64,000 nt of DNA from Liolophura sinensis (taxonomy: Eukaryota; Mollusca; Polyplacophora; Chitonida; Chitonidae): assembly GCF_032854445.1 (NCBI RefSeq), contig NC_088295.1:21193385-21257384 (forward strand). The letters are read 5' to 3'. Shown here one piece after another: positions 12,101 to 20,925 of the stretch. A program made the translations under genes and the position numbers. The stretch's first letter is position 1, and every line of letters starts with the position of its first letter. The notes beneath the pieces were generated by a model. It saw nothing but the letters and a program-made list of their open reading frames with translations, was not told the origin of the DNA and searched no databases.

Positions 12101-12549
12101 ATATAACAAACATCCGTGTACAAAAGGAGTGTTTTTCCGTGAATGTTGAGTAGGCCAGCATGTACATAAACGAAGTATATGAATAAGGATGAGTAAGTTA
12201 TTTAACTTATGATATAGATGATACGATATGCGTAACAATAATTACATTTCTCATAGAATACTAATATAATACGTAAAATATTTGCGAATATATTGATAAT
12301 TACACGGTTTCACGAGAAAAGAGCATACAATTATTGATAAAAATGTTTGGACATACCTGATTTCCATTTCTGTGAAGTCATATTTAATGTATAGAGGGTA
12401 TAGTCAGGCCCTCGGAATGTGTCTATCAGCTTATAGCTGTAGTGTGGATCGGGCTTGTTGACATAATCGTCCAGCGGTGTGGACAGCGACCATGAAACAG
12501 AAGACAGCCATACGCCGAGTGAAAGAATACAACTGTAAAAAATCCTCAT
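20..12549 (-). CDS. PhoPQ-activated pathogenicity-related / AprA-like secreted protein, eight exons, C-terminus beyond the window
   Basis: Seen: eight minus-strand exons with GT-AG borders join in phase to give 965 coding nt (321 codons plus 2 nt) with no stop. Residues 1-23 form a signal peptide ([20 protein letters not shown]...). The mature start [17 protein letters not shown], then [39 protein letters not shown] (Ser about 208), [17 protein letters not shown] and [15 protein letters not shown] (Asp about 300) follow the block order of the PhoPQ_related family (Pfam PF10142), which includes Dictyostelium AprA. Known: the family has an alpha/beta-hydrolase fold; the Ser of GASK and the Asp of GDEFF are the probable nucleophile and acid. 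Inferred: a secreted protein of unknown substrate. Family members are usually about 450-550 residues, so roughly the last third, including any catalytic His, lies left of base 1. The recognition is from memory of the family; no search was run. Confidence 0.9.
138..545 (-). other. Intron 7 of the AprA-like gene
   Basis: 408 bases between exons 7 and 8. Open reading on the minus strand continues from exon 7 for a while, but this is read-through. No repeat or RNA gene recognised. Confidence 0.7.
546..675 (-). CDS. AprA-like gene, exon 7
   Basis: Acceptor TTTCTGGCAG and donor GTAAGT. It reads [20 protein letters not shown] and then [22 protein letters not shown]. The HH-Y-x3-GGWTFAF block is typical of the family. 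The exon is 130 nt: 43 codons plus one base that completes with exon 8. Confidence 0.9.
676..1586 (-). other. Intron 6 of the AprA-like gene
   Basis: 911 bases, AT-rich, with only chance ORFs. A good polypyrimidine tract precedes the exon 7 acceptor. Nothing else recognised. Confidence 0.7.
1587..1676 (-). CDS. AprA-like gene, exon 6
   Basis: Acceptor TTGTAG and donor GTGAGA; exactly 30 codons in phase 0. It reads [20 protein letters not shown] and then [16 protein letters not shown] directly follows GASK of exon 5, giving the family signature GASKRGWTTW across the splice junction. Confidence 0.9.
2150..2390 (-). mobile_element. tRNA-headed SINE, second family, minus orientation
   Basis: Read on the minus strand: a head with A-box-like TGGCCTAATGGTTAAAGCG and B-box-like GGATCAAACCC, then AAGACTTTAAAA, a core with CAGCACTGAGG and GGAAACAGGACT, and a tail AAAACCCCAATCATTCATTC. 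The order matches the copy at 30.72 kb but the core is shorter. It lies inside intron 5 (1677-2789) of the AprA-like gene. No clear target duplication. Confidence 0.75.
2790..2882 (-). CDS. AprA-like gene, exon 5, with the presumed nucleophile Ser
   Basis: Acceptor CCAAAG and donor GTAATG; exactly 31 codons in phase 0. It reads [20 protein letters not shown] and ends FMVAGASK. The Ser of GASK (residue about 208) is the expected nucleophile. It is also open on the plus strand, but only the minus reading has family similarity and splice sites. Confidence 0.9.
3157..3270 (-). CDS. AprA-like gene, exon 4
   Basis: Acceptor CCTGTAG and donor GTATGA; exactly 38 codons in phase 0. It contains [17 protein letters not shown] and ends LLRMPMTK, matching the family pattern RSED(A/S)IIAxTW ... 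PMTK. Upstream on the minus strand lies the 7-kb intron that holds the Ngaro and Harbinger elements. Confidence 0.9.
3271..3765. other. Intron 3 sequence between exon 4 and the Ngaro element
   Basis: About 495 bases with two small plus-strand open frames without recognisable motifs. No splice-bounded exon found. The junction with the Ngaro element cannot be placed exactly. Confidence 0.5.
3976..5215 (+). pseudogene. Ngaro gag-like ORF1, broken
   Basis: It starts [17 protein letters not shown], a basic N-terminus usual for these gag proteins, shifts frame near 4060 into a Gln/Pro-rich stretch, and later carries [19 protein letters not shown] and [16 protein letters not shown], which fit the conserved gag core of DIRS/Ngaro elements. 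A CCHC-like knuckle follows at about 5116-5193 (CNFAKCPF, then HACKYCG and HPEPKC), interrupted by an in-frame TGA at 5140-5142. At least three frame changes are needed to read it through. Confidence 0.75.
5210..6820 (+). pseudogene. Ngaro reverse transcriptase and RNase H, broken
   Basis: RT blocks seen: [12 protein letters not shown], a [10 protein letters not shown] block matching the usual [26 protein letters not shown], and the catalytic box as CLDDFLFIG (5871 onward), where the family normally has YLDD. RNase H follows: [36 protein letters not shown], and [14 protein letters not shown] at the end. The RNase H Asp, Glu and Asp positions are retained. Frameshifts occur near 5500, 5830 and 6660, and a TAG at about 5981. 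Confidence 0.85.
6822..7717 (+). pseudogene. Ngaro/DIRS tyrosine recombinase, broken
   Basis: The N-terminal core-binding part ([19 protein letters not shown]) is in one frame and changes frame near 6920 to [20 protein letters not shown]. Catalytic-domain blocks: [20 protein letters not shown] with the first conserved Arg, and [15 protein letters not shown] with the beta-hairpin Lys. A second shift near 7486 gives [20 protein letters not shown], and a third near 7583 gives GALG-type GRINALGRW and the Tyr in TYIRV. The HxxR box falls on the last break and its Arg is missing. No relation to phage integration of the host gene is implied. Confidence 0.85.
7765..8028 (+). pseudogene. SGNH-hydrolase-like module of the Ngaro element, internally deleted
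   Basis: The frame reads [20 protein letters not shown], then RPGGTSLGL and [14 protein letters not shown], and ends [15 protein letters not shown]. The block VxIxGSSIV...RPGG...GxxGxxWxxLxP is what I know from the SGNH-like ORF of Ngaro elements, with the Ser of the GS motif as nucleophile. The expected downstream GGND-type block is absent, so the middle appears deleted. Alternative: a piece of an unrelated hydrolase, but its place right after the recombinase argues against that. Confidence 0.7.
8201..9754. other. Intron sequence between Ngaro and Harbinger elements
   Basis: No exon recognised. At 8839-9212 two blocks (CCAAAGTGCAGTTCGTACA and TTTTCAGCCTATAGTGTCAT) recur together near 31.6 kb, so part of this is an interspersed repeat. 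The stretch around 8900-9110 is richer in CG dinucleotides than its surroundings. Confidence 0.45.
9755..10150 (-). mobile_element. Non-autonomous PIF/Harbinger DNA transposon with transposase remnant
   Basis: Perfect 12-bp terminal inverted repeats AGCTGAGATTCC / GGAATCTCAGCT, flanked on both sides by TAA (9752-9754 and 10151-10153), the 3-bp TWA duplication known for PIF/Harbinger. Inside each end are GCGGTATGCGGTACGCGG-type repeats in opposite orientation. On the minus strand, within the frame at 10120-9887, [19 protein letters not shown] and LNREQF match the N-terminal start of Harbinger-type transposases, then jump to unrelated-looking sequence, as expected from an internal deletion. The element lies in intron 3 of the AprA-like gene. 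Confidence 0.85.
9887..10120 (-). pseudogene. Harbinger-type transposase fragment
   Basis: About 77 codons open on the minus strand. The first third ([20 protein letters not shown]) resembles the N-terminus of PIF/Harbinger transposases; the rest ([20 protein letters not shown]) lacks the DDE catalytic domain. It is a leftover of a deleted autonomous element, not a functional gene. Confidence 0.6.
10228..10339 (-). CDS. AprA-like gene, exon 3
   Basis: Acceptor TTTGTAG and donor GTATGC; 112 nt. It completes a Lys codon (AA|A) and reads [20 protein letters not shown] and then [17 protein letters not shown]. IPNQPxxF is a hallmark family motif and leads straight into exon 4. Its donor is only 77 bases from the right end of the Harbinger-derived element. 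Confidence 0.9.
10817..10931 (-). CDS. AprA-like gene, exon 2
   Basis: Acceptor TTTTGTAG and donor GTAAGA; 115 nt, completing G|AT from exon 1. It reads [20 protein letters not shown] and then [18 protein letters not shown]. The xLFIDGGSN block is equivalent to the family's L-I-x-GGSN motif. The phase at both ends fits exons 1 and 3. Confidence 0.9.
11464..11840 (+). mobile_element. tRNA-headed SINE-like element, third type
   Basis: It starts with a tRNA-like head: A box TGTGGCTCAATGG and a textbook B box GGTTCGATCCC about 40 bases on, followed by about 300 bases of unrelated body. The acceptor stem does not pair well, so it is not called a tRNA gene. It lies in intron 1 (10932-12356) of the AprA-like gene. 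Only one copy is seen here. Confidence 0.55.
12357..12549 (-). CDS. AprA-like gene, exon 1 with start codon and signal peptide
   Basis: The ATG lies at 12549-12547 (minus strand); the donor is GTATGT after K-S. Residues 1-23 are hydrophobic with a small-residue cleavage region, then [20 protein letters not shown] and [12 protein letters not shown] follow. The mature N-terminus TPLDDYVxxPDPxYS with NMTSQ-W is characteristic of the family. The short ORF continuing past the donor is read-through into the intron. Confidence 0.92.
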
Positions 12550-12639
12550 TATGCTGTCTTTGTGGTCATCTATTGTCTAAAAGATCACATTAACGTTCAT
12601 CCTACATTCAAACCGCAACTGTCAACTATTTCAAATCAT

Positions 12640-12665
12640 TATGATGTTTCTATATAATAACCTAA
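12640..12665 (-). promoter_or_regulatory. Possible TATA box of the AprA-like gene
   Basis: The minus strand reads TTATTATATAGAAAC about 100 bases upstream of the ATG, a plausible distance for a TATA element plus a short 5' UTR. AT-rich DNA gives many chance matches, so this is only a candidate. Confidence 0.22.
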
Positions 12666-14351
12666 CCTTTGTGTGGCCGATCACATGAGGGTATTGTCTG
12701 ATCGTTTCTCAAAGTCCGTCCGCTATCAGTACTCCCTTTTTTCACTCTTCTCTCCCACTATCAGCCATTGTATATACTTATAATCGTGTAAGTTTTGGCA
12801 TCGCACAAGTCTCTCAGCTTCCCTCACAGTTTTGACATAGTCTTACACTCTTCCATTGTATTTCCATGACCACAATGTATGTGCATGAATTTAATTATTG
12901 TGCTCGCTCACCAAAATAAACCAGGAAGTTTGCATGAAGATGATGGCATTTTCAGTAGGCGGATGTACTTGTATACATTATACTCAGAAATAACGTCTAT
13001 ATAGGCTACATGCTCCATACGCACGGGTGATGATGTCAGCACGTGCTATGTAGGTTTTTCCAAGTTTCAATATAACTACCAATAACTTTTTACTTCCATG
13101 TAGGCTACTTTCAAAATCCAAACCAATGTATGCACTTATGTATAAGAAGCATGCATGCAGTAGAATTTCTGTTATTTCTGTGAGTGTGTATTTAACACCG
13201 TACTCCAGCATTGTTAAGTTGTATGATGATTATCGGGTTTATGGGTGGAAGAGACCGGATTACGCAGTGTAAAACGACCGACCTTCCACACGTATATATA
13301 GCTGCCGCCGAGGGCTCCGTGGATTTGAACATAGTCAAGGACCTGATGTTCACCGAGAGCTATGTAACGCTTATATGAGTCATAAAGACCTCAGTGCAAT
13401 TTTTGTGATTTTACTCTTATTTGTTTCAATGTTGAAGTTTTGGATAACAATAGGAACCCAGTGCCAAAAGTATATAGGCTTGGAAAAAATACTCAATTTG
13501 TACAAATATTCCGTTCAAAAGTATACATGTTTGTTAAGTGAGCTTTATGGTGACACTGTACCAGTGGTATATGACAAGGTGTACTTGTACGGTCATGGGA
13601 AAAGTATGCCAAAGGCACACAGATCATCCCCCATACTCCAACTCATCAGATAATACACTGTCGACCATCACCATATGTATATGTATATACAAGTTTCGTT
13701 ATATATAGGTTAAAAGTAGCCTTCAACATTCTTTCTCAATTATATCTTCATGCAGCAAGAAGGTGTCACTGCTCTCTCTGCAGACTCTCTTTTCTCCATT
13801 AAAATGCATGCCAAAACATACCTAATAAAAATTGAGTTATAGATATACCTGGACCCATGTTTAGGACATTTTCAGAGTGATTAGTGGTATACACCCACAT
13901 GTATATGCGCTCATGCATGGTGAAACTAAAATATTTCCCAACGAAAAATAAAGAATTTGATTATATTAATACATGCACAAATACCACTACCAATTGCATC
14001 GTCAGGGAAATCACGTCAAGAACAAATAGGCTACATTACGTCTTACCCCAACTCCTTTTTCAACTTAGAAAAAAACAAAACACTTACACAAGTAAGAGGA
14101 AGAGATTTTACTTGTAATAACGAGCCTATGAGAAGAATACTGTACGTACAGAAAACAGATAGGTTTTATTAAAGTACTGTTATGCTCGCATATATGTAAG
14201 CTTGTTGCAAAACTGTCGCGTTGTGTTCAAAGAAGATTCTTCTGACCAATGAAGTAGCCCAAACATGACACCCGGCTCAATTGCAGGCTAGGTTTGCGGA
14301 ACAAGAAAGATAACTCTTGCAGCCTTTTGGCTCCCTATGGTTCATCATGGT
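12666..14351. other. Upstream region of the AprA-like gene, no gene recognised
   Basis: About 1.7 kb between the minus-strand gene and the first SINE. Near 13303 a TATATATAG is followed by a short CG-rich stretch to about 13360, a candidate promoter or conserved element. Small ORFs on both strands have no motif or splice support. Confidence 0.4.
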
Positions 14352-14365
14352 GGGAAACAATTGAT

Positions 14366-14518
14366 TTATTTATTTATTTGATTGCTGTTTTACGCCGTAC
14401 TCAAGAATATTTCACTTATACGATGGCGGCCAGCATTATGGTGGGTGGAAACCGGGCAGAGCCCGGGGGAAACCCACGACCATCCGCAGGTTGAGGGCAG
14501 ACCTTCCCACTTACGGCC
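14366..14518 (-). mobile_element. SINE (main family), 5'-truncated, with 14-bp target duplication
   Basis: The plus strand begins (TTTA)n, then ACGCCGTACTCAAGAATA and the rest of the tail and core in reverse, stopping in the middle of the core, so the tRNA head is missing. GGGAAACAATTGAT flanks both sides (14352-14365 and 14519-14532), showing that this truncated form inserted as such. Confidence 0.9.
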
Positions 14519-14532
14519 GGGAAACAATTGAT

Positions 14533-15980
14533 AATGTGTGTCGTATGTTTTGCCAAGAGATACCTGATGACATTTATAAATGACATTGTTCTTCGTATGT
14601 TGTGTTATTTTGGTGTTATAATTTCACCAACCCTTCAACATCATCAGGGGCGTAGCATGGATCTTCACTGTGGGGTGGGGTGGGGTTCATTTTCACATTA
14701 AAAAAAAAAAGCAAACGATCACTCACTTGCCTTCAGGGACTTTCGTGAACAACAACAACTTTTGCGAGTGATAAGGTGTCATTCATTCGAAGCTGTCGCG
14801 TTGGGAAGGTGTATACAAATTATGCGGTTTTAATATCCAACGATTAATCAGGATGAAAGCGCACAGAGCCACAAAATCACGACCTATGTTTTTTAAGTGA
14901 ACTCATTGAAAGGTTTCGGGAAACTTTCGGAGTTGGCCTACCGACGGCGTAGCGATAGGCTACAAAACTTCTCAGCATTTTCGTATCATCAGTACAGGAC
15001 TGACGCATTATTTTTAAGTTTGATTGACACGTTCAATTTGAAACTGGCTGGAAAATGAAGATTTTACATTTAAAAATGCCGAATCAGCATTTCAGCAGTG
15101 TTGCTATAGGTCATTCGGGTTTAGATCATGGATGAGATAAGGTGGGGGCTCTCGCAAACTAATGTGGCTGAAAGGCATGATATTATGGTTGTTCCTAGAT
15201 TGCAACATTGCATCTTGCATAGTGGGATCTGTTAGCTACCACAAAATCATGCCTTTTAGCTGCAGTGGTATGTGAGAGTACAGTCCGCCTCCCCCCGTTC
15301 CCCCGCCCCCTCCCTGAACTTATCTCTCCTAAATCTCTGTAACTATATTTGTGAGATTCTTGTAATGTTGATTTGGTTTATTTATTCAGATCTATTTTTA
15401 TGAGAGACGCATGGCATGTTCTCCTGAACACTTGAAGGCTCAAGAAGTTAAGAAAATCATTTATGTTCGAACAGAACAATTAAATTAACCGAAACTACTG
15501 CAATCTGAAACACAATGTGTTAGCCTAGCACAACATGCTAAATTTAAATGCTGTATATTTTTTCTTTCAGTAAGCATTTGGACGTCTGATTAAAATGGCA
15601 CACATTACGAGAACTGCAGGCTTTTCAAACATCAGTTTAATGGTAATTAGTATAGTTAAAGGGGGTTGACAGTATTTTTATTTTATTTTAAAATCACTTT
15701 AAAATTAAATAAAAGCATTTGTTTGAGGCCATTTCCCCCCCCCCCCCCCCCAAAAAAAAAAAAACAAAAAAACAAAAAGAAGAACTGATATGGAATTGGC
15801 CTGGTAAATGAAAAGACCTAGGCAGATTGGGGTCAGACTCATTGTAGTACATCATATAGTAACAAAAGGAGGAAGAATTGAATGGATATTTGGATTTCCT
15901 TTTCAAAGTGACTTATCAGTATATATATCTGTGCAGATGTTGAAAATATCTCAAGGACCGCTAAACTTAACTTCACTCAG
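14533..15980. other. Non-coding; possible hAT-like end and an inverted repeat
   Basis: CAGGGGCGTAGCATGG at 14646-14661 resembles the start of some hAT terminal repeats, but no matching right end was found. A 24-27 bp imperfect inverted repeat lies at 15167-15260. A C17-A13 tract occupies 15735-15764. No exon recognised. Confidence 0.4.
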
Positions 15981-15984
15981 TGAC

Positions 15985-16165
15985 ACAGGAGCCTCTCACC
16001 AATGCGGTCGCTGTGAGTTCAGCTCATGCTGGCTACCTTTCCAACCATACATGGGAAGGTCTGCCCTCAACCTGCTGATGGTCGTGGGTTTACCCCCGGG
16101 CTGCACCCAGTTTCCTCCTACCATAATGCTGGCCACCTTCGTATAAATGAAATATTCTTGAGAAA
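15985..16165 (+). mobile_element. SINE (main family), head missing
   Basis: Core CTCTCACCAATGCGGTCGCT, CTCATGCTGGCTACC and GGTCGTGGG, then tail with TGAAATATTCTTGAG. The poly-(AAAT) end is replaced by an A-rich stretch. Confidence 0.85.
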
Positions 16166-16911
16166 AAGCAAACAGAAAAAAATATCCCCAAAACAATCAA
16201 ATCAAATAAATCCTGAAGTTTCTGGTGAGAAAAAGATTCTGGCTTTGCAACACATTAGCTGATCTTGGTACATGAACCTGCTTGCTGTTCATGCAGACAT
16301 TGTACACACATTTACACATGCTTGTGAGAAGCGCCCTTTTGACTCCTTCAACCATCTTGAGGTGTTGTGAAACCTAGTTCAGGTTGTGCAGGTTGAGCTA
16401 TGACCTTGTGTCAGGAAGTTTGTCATGAACTTGGGGAGGTATGGTGATTTCCTCCACTGGCAACTGTACACATTCTGCCTTGTGAAAACAAATGATGTAT
16501 GCACTATGTACGTGTTTATGTATAAATTACAACATATGGAATTAATATGATGAATTGTTAAAATTGATGCTCTTTTTTATTTCCCGTAAATGCTGGATTG
16601 ATATTCACATACTTACTGGGTGAATCTTCTGATTGAACAGCATTGCAGATAATGTAACTTGTAAATGCAGATACATATGTATGTACATTACAGTGTATTC
16701 TGTATGCCATTAACTGATCACTTATTATATCAGCAGGTTCATGCTGCTATCATATTATCCCCAGGCAGATTACTTTATTAAATATTTAAGAAATGAAAAA
16801 AACAAAAAACAAAACAGTGTCCTCTATATTGTTGCATATATGATAGTTATTGATTCTGGATGAGTCGCCTGTGATCATGGTTTGACTGCAGTGTTGCTGT
16901 TACTTTTTCAG

Positions 16912-17009
16912 ATAAATATATATCCCAAAGATGTTTAGTTCTAGCAAAAAGAGAAAGAAAATTGAAAGAAAGAGAGGACACTTCCAATGTAGGAAATCCA
17001 GGGTAGAAG
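16912..17009 (+). other. Candidate small exon (5' UTR or alternative start) on the plus strand
   Basis: A good acceptor (TGTTACTTTTTCAG) and a perfect donor (GTAAGT) bound 98 bases. Inside, ATG at 16931 opens a very basic frame (MFSSSKKRKKIERKRG...) of 26 codons plus 1 base. Joined to the exon at 39258 this phase would meet a stop, so it could only be a leader exon with an upstream ORF, or chance. Confidence 0.25.
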
Positions 17010-17314
17010 GTAAGTAATACCTGGTTTCTGGTCAAACAAAGGTGACTTCATGTACTTGTATCTCATGAGTTATCATATTTAGTGCTAATTTGTAAAAAAA
17101 ATATGTTTAACAAAGTTTAACTATACAAACTACATGTATGATTAATTGGCAGAATGGCAATATTATGGGGATGGCTATGTCATGTTTTACACCTTTGTAT
17201 CTTTTGATTTTCATTTTCAGTGTGTCCAATTTAGGTTATGACAGCAGGATTAGAACAAGCTCTGTGCATATCTGTCTGTGTGTTGTTCATGAACACACTC
17301 ATGCTTGTTGTGCT

Positions 17315-17465
17315 GAGAGAATAAATGAATAAATTAGTGTTTAATGTCACATTGGCAGTATTTCAGCCATTTCATGGCAAAAACATGTTTGAACCTGGAA
17401 ACTGTTGTCTTTTCACATGATGCCAATAAGATACAAAATCAGAGCGAACAAGAAAACTCATTCAC
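17315..17465 (-). mobile_element. Degenerate interspersed repeat tail, mollusc SINE type
   Basis: AATAAATGAATAAATTAGTG followed by TTTAATGTCACATTGGCAGT and ATTTCAGCCATTTCATGGC is the reversed tail of a repeat type I have seen widely in mollusc DNA. A single old copy with no duplication seen. Confidence 0.45.
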
Positions 17466-20400
17466 GTTTACACGGTATCCTTCCTTAAAATGAGACTTAC
17501 TATTTAAATGTGGAAATGTGAAAGAAAATTTGTTCCAGGCTCAGTACACAGGGCATGTAGTCATGTACTTGTGTCTAATCTATCAAGGTTATAAACAATG
17601 CAACACATAATAATTAAAGGTATGCAGGTAAATTATGTGCAGATATCTGTGAAATTTTTGTTGTTGTTGATATTGTTGGTAATATGTTGAAATTCCACTT
17701 CTTGATAAATACAGAGAGTATTTTCTACTGTGAATATAAGACATAATGGTGTCTTTGTTGTGAAAGTTTAATGATCCACATTTTGATGAACTCAAAGGAG
17801 TCGAGGATGATAAGATTTGGCCTCTGAATGTGTAAAATGTATAAAGATCAAGGTGAATTATGATATACATGGATGGAGACAGGAGAGTAGGGGTAGGTAA
17901 TCAGTCTGTTTTCTAAAGGCTTAATTAAAATTGAAAGATGCATTGTTTATAAGGCATATAAGGAGAGTTTCTCAGCTGAGTAAACCAGTCCACCTTGAAC
18001 CACCTTATGTGGTGAGTGTAGGATCTTGAACCGTAAAGTTTCATGGAAGGATGCAGTTGTGTGACTAAATGAAATATGTGCCTTAAGGTTTCATGAGAAC
18101 ACTTTTCAACCCATTGTTTTGATGTTTCTCTACAAATGTGATTGAAAAGATTATTTTTCTCTGGGAAATGTTTAAATTATCTAGTGACCAAGTTATTTAC
18201 TATGATTATAATTTGTTGATCTTTATACATGTACAATGTTAGACTTCTTGCCTTGCTCTGTTACTGTGTGTGAATAAAGAAGAAAGGGAAGAGATAGGAA
18301 TCTGAGCGAGTGTTGTACAGTGAGTCCTGGTATCTCTCTATCTGCTAGTAATGATCACTCTGACATTTTTTTGCGCTTGATGGCGGCAAATGTCTACAAC
18401 CTGTTCACCCCCATGTGAGGTTTACCTGTGATCTCCTCTGATCCCTGTTAGACCAAGGAATGGTATTTGCTACATGTAATTACACTAGACTGAAAGTGCA
18501 GGTGTCTGGTGTTTTAACTCTAATTTGTTGTCTACCATAGAATACTTTTCTCACTTTTAAAAATTGCTAAGATGTGCAGTTGTTATAAATTCAGTGTAAC
18601 GTGATTTTGAACTAGTGTGTTTATTAGAGATTTCAGCCTTTTGCTTGTTACTACTGTATATTACTGGGACATATTTATTACAATGGTTAACTTATATATC
18701 TCATGCGAATAGTGTTGTCCACCAGATAAAGTGAACAGAATTTGCTTTTCTTAAGTTAGATGAGGTATAATGAATATTTGGTGTGATTCATGTGAAAGGC
18801 CAAAGAAATTGGGTTAAAGAATTACATGCCATTAAGGCATATGGTAGCCCTGTATGTCTGCTGGTATGTCTACGTGTATTAACAATAGACTATTCTCTAT
18901 CTACATGTGCAATGCACTTGCCATTGCCAGTGCATAGCATGGTCGAGTGTCTATGGAAAACTGAACCAACCGAAAAAGCCTATAAGGTGTTAGACAACAT
19001 ATAACTACTCCTGTAGACAGGTTTACAGCTAAAGACTGACTAATGTCATTGTAAAATTTCAGTGTAGATGTCAGGGTTGTTTTGTACAACACGATGACCA
19101 TTTAAAATTGAATGGTGCTTGAGCAAGAAACATTGCTGTGAGCTAAAATGTCCCATGCACTTGATCTAGCTTAGCACCTGCTGGGTATTTTGGATACAGA
19201 AGTGAAGGCCTATGCCAGCGTTTCAGGGATGGATATAATGTGTGTTACACCTGTATCCTTCACTCTGAACTTGTCACATTCATGTATCGGGCAATCTGAC
19301 TAAGTCATCTTTGATGGAGCTGCAAGTCAGCAGTTACTTGGCCTCAGGCATTCCATTGTACAGTGAACGGCTCTGCTTGTTTAGTCTTTGTTGTCATTGT
19401 TAACGCAGGGATTAAGAGAGCATGTGATCGTTCACCTGTTAATAGCGCACGATTGGAATCAGGGGACAGCAGAGGAGAAGTGACAACGATGCGTCGCTGC
19501 CTGGACGAGGGTCACTCAAGTTCGTTGGCGTGGGGGATTTATTTCTTTAGCCGTGCAGTAGCCCTGGATTGTCCACAGTTGAATCAGTGTCCAAACTGAG
19601 CCTGTGCACACATAGCGAGGGAACACTTGCTCTTGTACTTCTTCAATTTACGTTTATGTGGGAGAAAATGGGTCTGTTCTACCCTGGCTTGGGGACTAGA
19701 ATGCAGATGTTTTCTGGATTACTCTTAATTTGGCGTGATCATTAGTGTGAGCAGCTAGTAATATAGATGCCAGTTGATCCAGGTGGTTTCTTTTTCTGTG
19801 GTGGTTTTACCTGTGCTTACAACCCTTTGCTGTCAATTTTCACCTATGTGGAGCCAACAGGAGGTGTAACTTCCCCTGACGTCCCACTAATGAGCTCCTA
19901 ATTGCAGCATTGTCGGACTTAGGTGATTATTTAAATCATTTGGTGATTACAGTTTCTGTGTTTCTTCCATGACATATATTAGAACTTTTGAGGAATTATT
20001 TTGTTTACATGGTAGCACATGCTTATCTCTTTTATTTGCCATTCATTGTGTGTGTGATCTGGGAGAAGTGCTTGACTCTGAATCAGTATTCTTTCATGAA
20101 CCAAGTCCTCTCTGCCTAGTGCATACCACACTGAAGCATGAGTCTTTACTCGCATGTGTGATATATTTCCCTTGGATTTATACTGTGTCAGTTTCAAATT
20201 TGGGAGATTTTACCTATCAGCATATTATCGATTTGAGGTAAGTGGAGCAAATACATTGTAAATTTACGTAACCTTGTGTGTAAATCTGCCTTCTACTTTA
20301 ACCTGAAGGCTTACTCAACCCTGATTAGGTTTATGGAAATTCAGAATGTTCTCTTTGTTTTAATTAAAGCACATGCCCATTTAATATTGATCTATGTTTT

Positions 20401-20686
20401 TAAAGTTAATTTCTCTGCTAAGTCTGACAAGAAAAAGTGATTAACACACCTTTTTTTTTGTCAGATGGTATGTGGATGTGGCATGCGGATATTGGAGTGA
20501 TGCCAGCTTGTGTTATAGCATACATAGAGGTTTGCAAAATTCGGTTTATTTCATAGTGGAGTCATTTTGTAAATTCATTTATTGGATTAATAGCATGTTT
20601 TTGAATACATTGCACAGATTAGGTACATTTTTTAAGCTTTCATATTGTGTATTAGAGTGACGCATTGATAAAGGTCATCGCACAAG
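17466..20686. other. Non-coding stretch
   Basis: T/G-rich plus strand, no SINE, no splice-bounded exon. The longest open frames (18783-19004, 19363-19599, 19969-20241 on plus) have no motif or family resemblance. Confidence 0.5.
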
Positions 20687-20925
20687 GGAGCCTCAGTGTT
20701 TAGTGTGTTGGCATTGAGCCTCTCAGCAATCCATTCGCTGTGAGTTCAAGTGCAGCTTATGCTGGCTTCCTCTCAGGCCATATGTGGAAAGGTCTGTCAG
20801 TAACCTGTGGATGGTCATGGGGTTCCCCGGTGCCTGCTTGGTGTCCTCACATTGAAACACTGGCCACCGTTGTATAAGTGAAATACTCTTGAGTACGGTG
20901 TAAACACCAATCAAATAAATAAATC
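20687..20925 (+). mobile_element. SINE (main family), diverged near-full copy
   Basis: Diverged head and core (GAGCCTCTCAGCAATCC, GTGAGTTCAAGTG), tail ATAAGTGAAATACTCTTGAG and CACCAATCAAATAAATAAAT. The substitutions suggest an old insertion. Confidence 0.88.

Noticed and set aside
19363-19599. 78-codon plus-strand ORF (MNGSACLVFVVIVNAG...)
   Set aside because: Starts with a hydrophobic stretch like a signal peptide but has no motif, no homology recalled and no splice context; likely chance.
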